Of a stretch of 8,732 nucleotides of DNA, positions 7,206 to 8,732 are shown piece by piece (positions within the stretch are counted from its first letter, which is position 1; each line of letters opens with the position of its first letter). Location of the stretch: NCBI GenBank assembly GCA_030538175.1, contig JAUNUL010000108.1, positions 1 to 8,732 on the forward strand, in the 5' to 3' direction. Source of the stretch: Propionibacteriaceae bacterium (GTDB taxonomy: Bacteria; Actinomycetota; Actinomycetes; Propionibacteriales; Propionibacteriaceae). A model generated the notes under the pieces. That model saw nothing but the letters and a program-made list of their open reading frames with translations. It was not told the DNA's origin and did no database searches. The translations under genes and the position numbers were made by a program.

Positions 7206-8117
7206 ATGACAACACAGCAGATTCCCCAGTCCATCCAGACCTCGCAGCCCACGACCGAGTTGCCCTATCACCGGCTGGCCCACGCCAACCCTCGGCACCG
7301 GTGGTGGCGACCCCTGATCACCGTGGTGGTCACGCTGGTCACCTGGTTCGTCTTGTCACTCTTGTTCGGGTCCGCCATCGGACGGCTTGCCGGGAGCAGC
7401 GAACTCATGCTGACGTTCACCGAAGAGAACGGGATGCCGAGCGCCAACCGTCCCATCGGGGCTTTGCTCAGCTTCGGCAGTGTCGCGCTCATGTTGCCCG
7501 CGCTGGTCTTTGGCCTGTGGGTGGGGGAGCGACGGTGGATCGGCACGATGTCCTCGGTGGCGGGGCGGCTGAGGCGCCCGGAGCTGCTGCGGCATCTGGG
7601 CCTCGCCGTTGGCGTGATCGTCGTGATCATGGGCGGCTCGACGGTGGCCGGTGTGCTGGCTGGTCAGCTGCCGGTGCCCAGCGTGACGCCCTGGACCCTC
7701 GGTCTCCTGCTCGTCGCGCTGTTGGTGGTCCCGATTCAGGCAGCCGCGGAGGAGTACGTCTTCCGTGGCCTGCCCCAGCAGATGCTCGGTGCGTGGCTCA
7801 AGAATCCGTGGTTCGGCATTCTGCTCCCTGTCCCGCTGTTCACCATCGCCCATATCTATAACCCGGTCGGCCTGATCAGTGTCGGTCTGTTCGCGGTGGC
7901 TGCCGGTGTTCTCACCTGGCGCACCCGCGGCCTCGAGGCTGCGATCGCGCTGCACGTGATGAACAACGTGTACGCCGTCGTCCTCGGCGCCTTCGCCGTC
8001 AGCGATCTGACCGCCACAGAGATCCCGATCATCGGCCTGCTGACCAGTTCCGCCGTGGTCGTTGTGTTCACCGGCATCGTGCTGGTCCGGAGCAAACGAA
8101 AGGCAGCCACCCGTTGA
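7206..8117 (+). CDS. CPBP-family intramembrane glutamic endopeptidase (Rce1/Abi-like)
   Basis: A 303-residue polytopic membrane protein. After a polar Gln/Thr-rich N-terminus of about 35 residues there are about eight hydrophobic segments (roughly 36-56, 85-106, 130-153, 163-180, 202-216, 220-236, 245-265 and 273-294). All three CPBP motifs are present: EEYVFRG with Glu182, Glu183 and Arg187; FTIAH with His216; and HVMNN with His250 and Asn254. An active intramembrane protease is therefore expected. Family members process CAAX proteins in eukaryotes; some bacterial ones act in bacteriocin immunity or maturation. The substrate here is unknown. The ATG at 7206 has only a short GAGG close by. 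The gene is divergent from the kinase gene with the 7111-7128 palindrome between them, so regulation by that two-component pair is plausible. A strong hairpin ends the unit. Confidence 0.93.
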   Translation: MTTQQIPQSIQTSQPTTELPYHRLAHANPRHRWWRPLITVVVTLVTWFVLSLLFGSAIGRLAGSSELMLTFTEENGMPSANRPIGALLSFGSVALMLPALVFGLWVGERRWIGTMSSVAGRLRRPELLRHLGLAVGVIVVIMGGSTVAGVLAGQLPVPSVTPWTLGLLLVALLVVPIQAAAEEYVFRGLPQQMLGAWLKNPWFGILLPVPLFTIAHIYNPVGLISVGLFAVAAGVLTWRTRGLEAAIALHVMNNVYAVVLGAFAVSDLTATEIPIIGLLTSSAVVVVFTGIVLVRSKRKAATR

Positions 8118-8125
8118 ACCCGACG

Positions 8126-8163
8126 TGGCGACGCAGCCTTGCCCAGGGCTGCGTCGCCAGTTT
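8126..8163 (+). terminator. Rho-independent terminator after the CPBP protease gene
   Basis: A perfect 13-bp stem (TGGCGACGCAGCC at 8126-8138, its complement at 8147-8159) encloses an 8-nt loop. It begins 8 nt after the protease stop codon and is followed by GTTT, a short T run as is common in high-GC genomes. Confidence 0.8.
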
Positions 8164-8215
8164 GCCCTGACCGTGCGTTGAGTGCCCTGTACTGTCGAAG
8201 CAAATGTCGATATTT

Positions 8216-8221
8216 GAGGAG
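8216..8221 (+). promoter_or_regulatory. Ribosome binding site left over from the stress-protein gene
   Basis: GAGGAG lies 6 nt before the ATG at 8228. Site and ATG look functional, but the frame they open gives a 30-residue arginine-rich peptide ending at 8318-8320 that is not in the stress-protein frame. Confidence 0.55.
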
Positions 8222-8227
8222 CCCTTC

Positions 8228-8534
8228 ATGACTCGGTGCCGGCCAGGCAGACGTCAACGTGGCGTACGCAGGCTCGTCCAGCTGGGTCTCCGTCTCGGGG
8301 AAGGCCCGTCTCGTCGATGACCGGGAGAAGCTCCGTGAGGAGTGGGATCGCTTTACGGAGTCGTTCTTCGAGGGCGGGCCGGAGAACCCCAACAATGTCC
8401 TCGTCCTGATCGAGGGGGAGACCGCTGAATTCTGGGACTCCCCGGGCGGCAAGGTCACCCAGCTCGCCAACCTCGCCAAGTCGCTGCTGAAGAAGGAGCC
8501 GATCGACGGGGAGAACCGCGTCGTCGACCTCTGA
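8228..8534 (+). pseudogene. 5'-truncated general stress protein 26-type (Pyrid_ox_like, PPOX fold) gene
   Basis: From about 8250 one frame encodes the C-terminal half of a Pyrid_ox_like flavin-binding-fold protein: DVNVAYAGSSSWVSVSGKARLVDDREKLREEW, then WDSPGGKVTQLANLAKSLL, ending at TGA 8532-8534. The family usually runs to about 150 residues and begins with a TTxxxDGxLxSRP-like region and a FxTxxxSxKxxEI segment. That part, about 60 residues, is absent. Only about 65 nt separate the protease terminator from the ATG at 8228, so it is not merely in another frame. The homologous frame has TGA at 8229-8231, while the well-placed ATG with its ribosome binding site is out of frame. A deletion joining the old start to the middle of the gene, with loss of frame, explains this best. 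A 91-codon product from the GTG at 8259 could be made but would lack half the fold. Confidence 0.75.
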
Positions 8535-8549
8535 TGCCCCGCCAGTCGT

Positions 8550-8581
8550 GACTCCGGTGCGCGCCACGGGCCAACGGAGTC
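8550..8581 (+). terminator. Possible weak hairpin terminator
   Basis: GACTCCG (8550-8556) and CGGAGTC (8575-8581) form a perfect 7-bp stem with an 18-nt loop, 15 nt after the stop of the stress-protein remnant and before the ArfB-like gene. There is no T run, so it may be a terminator remnant or simply an inverted repeat. Confidence 0.3.
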
Positions 8582-8595
8582 CGACAGCGCATCAG

Positions 8596-8601
8596 TACGC
8601 T
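8596..8601 (+). promoter_or_regulatory. Candidate -10 box of the ArfB-like gene
   Basis: TACGCT (TANNNT type) ends 7 nt before the ATG at 8609. No Shine-Dalgarno lies between, so a leaderless transcript starting at or near the ATG is plausible. The -35 region has no clear consensus. Confidence 0.35.
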
Positions 8602-8608
8602 TGCGCGC

Positions 8609-8732
8609 ATGTCCATCCAGCCCCACTCGCCGTCGGCGGCGGGTGACGTCGTCGTACGCCCAGGTCCCGGCGTACCGCGGGGGCTGCGCATCCCGGCCGG
8701 AGAGCTGGAGGAACGTTTCAGCCGATCCTCCG
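8609..8732 (+). CDS. arfB: ArfB/YaeJ-like peptidyl-tRNA hydrolase, ribosome rescue (partial, 3' end beyond window)
   Basis: The first 41 codons of a gene cut by the window edge. After a Pro/Ala-rich N-terminus of about 22 residues it reads RGLRIPAGELEERFSRSS. This matches the opening of the RF-1-type domain of ArfB, where a beta strand and a PxxEL helix run into FSRSSGPGGQ. The catalytic GGQ would be the next residues and is not in the window, so activity cannot be judged. ArfB enters the empty A site of stalled ribosomes and releases the nascent chain by hydrolysing peptidyl-tRNA. The ATG at 8609 lacks a Shine-Dalgarno but has a TANNNT box 7 nt upstream. The frame has no stop in the window. 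The family call rests on a short match and is fairly, not fully, secure. Confidence 0.72.
   Translation, partial: MSIQPHSPSAAGDVVVRPGPGVPRGLRIPAGELEERFSRSS

Noticed and set aside
7856..8626. 256-codon minus-strand open frame across the CPBP gene end, terminator and stress-gene remnant
   Set aside because: It runs antisense to conserved coding frames and through a perfect terminator stem, and shows no recognisable motif.

Overview
The window is high-GC DNA (about two thirds G+C by eye) with compact genes and actinobacterial families: a DUF1707 membrane protein, a DesK/NarL-type two-component pair and a Pyrid_ox_like general stress protein. Two genes look leaderless. I infer an actinobacterium, possibly Propionibacteriales. 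The lineage call rests on family content and style only and is not firm. I see no tRNA, rRNA, CRISPR array, transposase or phage gene.

Layout, left to right. (1) Positions 1-3386, minus strand: most of purL, the large single-chain FGAM synthase of purine synthesis, cut by the left window edge inside its glutaminase domain. (2) 3544-4608, minus strand: a VOC (glyoxalase-fold) protein and, upstream of it, a MerR-family regulator, probably co-transcribed. (3) 4609-4699: an AT-rich divergent control region with three TATCCAT elements, shared with a plus-strand DUF1707/2TM membrane protein (4700-5188). (4) 5185-7076, minus strand: a NarL-type response regulator and its intramembrane-sensing histidine kinase, overlapping by 22 nt. 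The regulator gene converges on the DUF1707 gene so closely that both TAG stops lie in one CTAG. (5) 7077-7205: a divergent control region holding an 18-bp near-perfect palindrome, then a plus-strand CPBP (Rce1/Abi-like) intramembrane protease gene (7206-8117) that ends in a strong 13-bp-stem hairpin. (6) 8228-8534: the remains of a Pyrid_ox_like stress protein gene that has lost its N-terminal coding part and frame. (7) 8609-8732: the start of an ArfB-like ribosome-rescue factor gene, cut by the right edge.

How the parts may work together. Two small regulatory modules sit side by side. In the first, the MerR protein probably controls itself, the VOC protein and the divergent DUF1707 protein through the TATCCAT palindrome. 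In the second, the kinase/regulator pair probably controls itself and the divergent CPBP protease through the 7111-7128 palindrome. Both links are inferred from layout and symmetry, not shown. No stretch over 300 bases lacks a gene or gene remnant. The largest space between intact genes (8118-8608) holds the terminator, the stress-gene remnant and a small hairpin.
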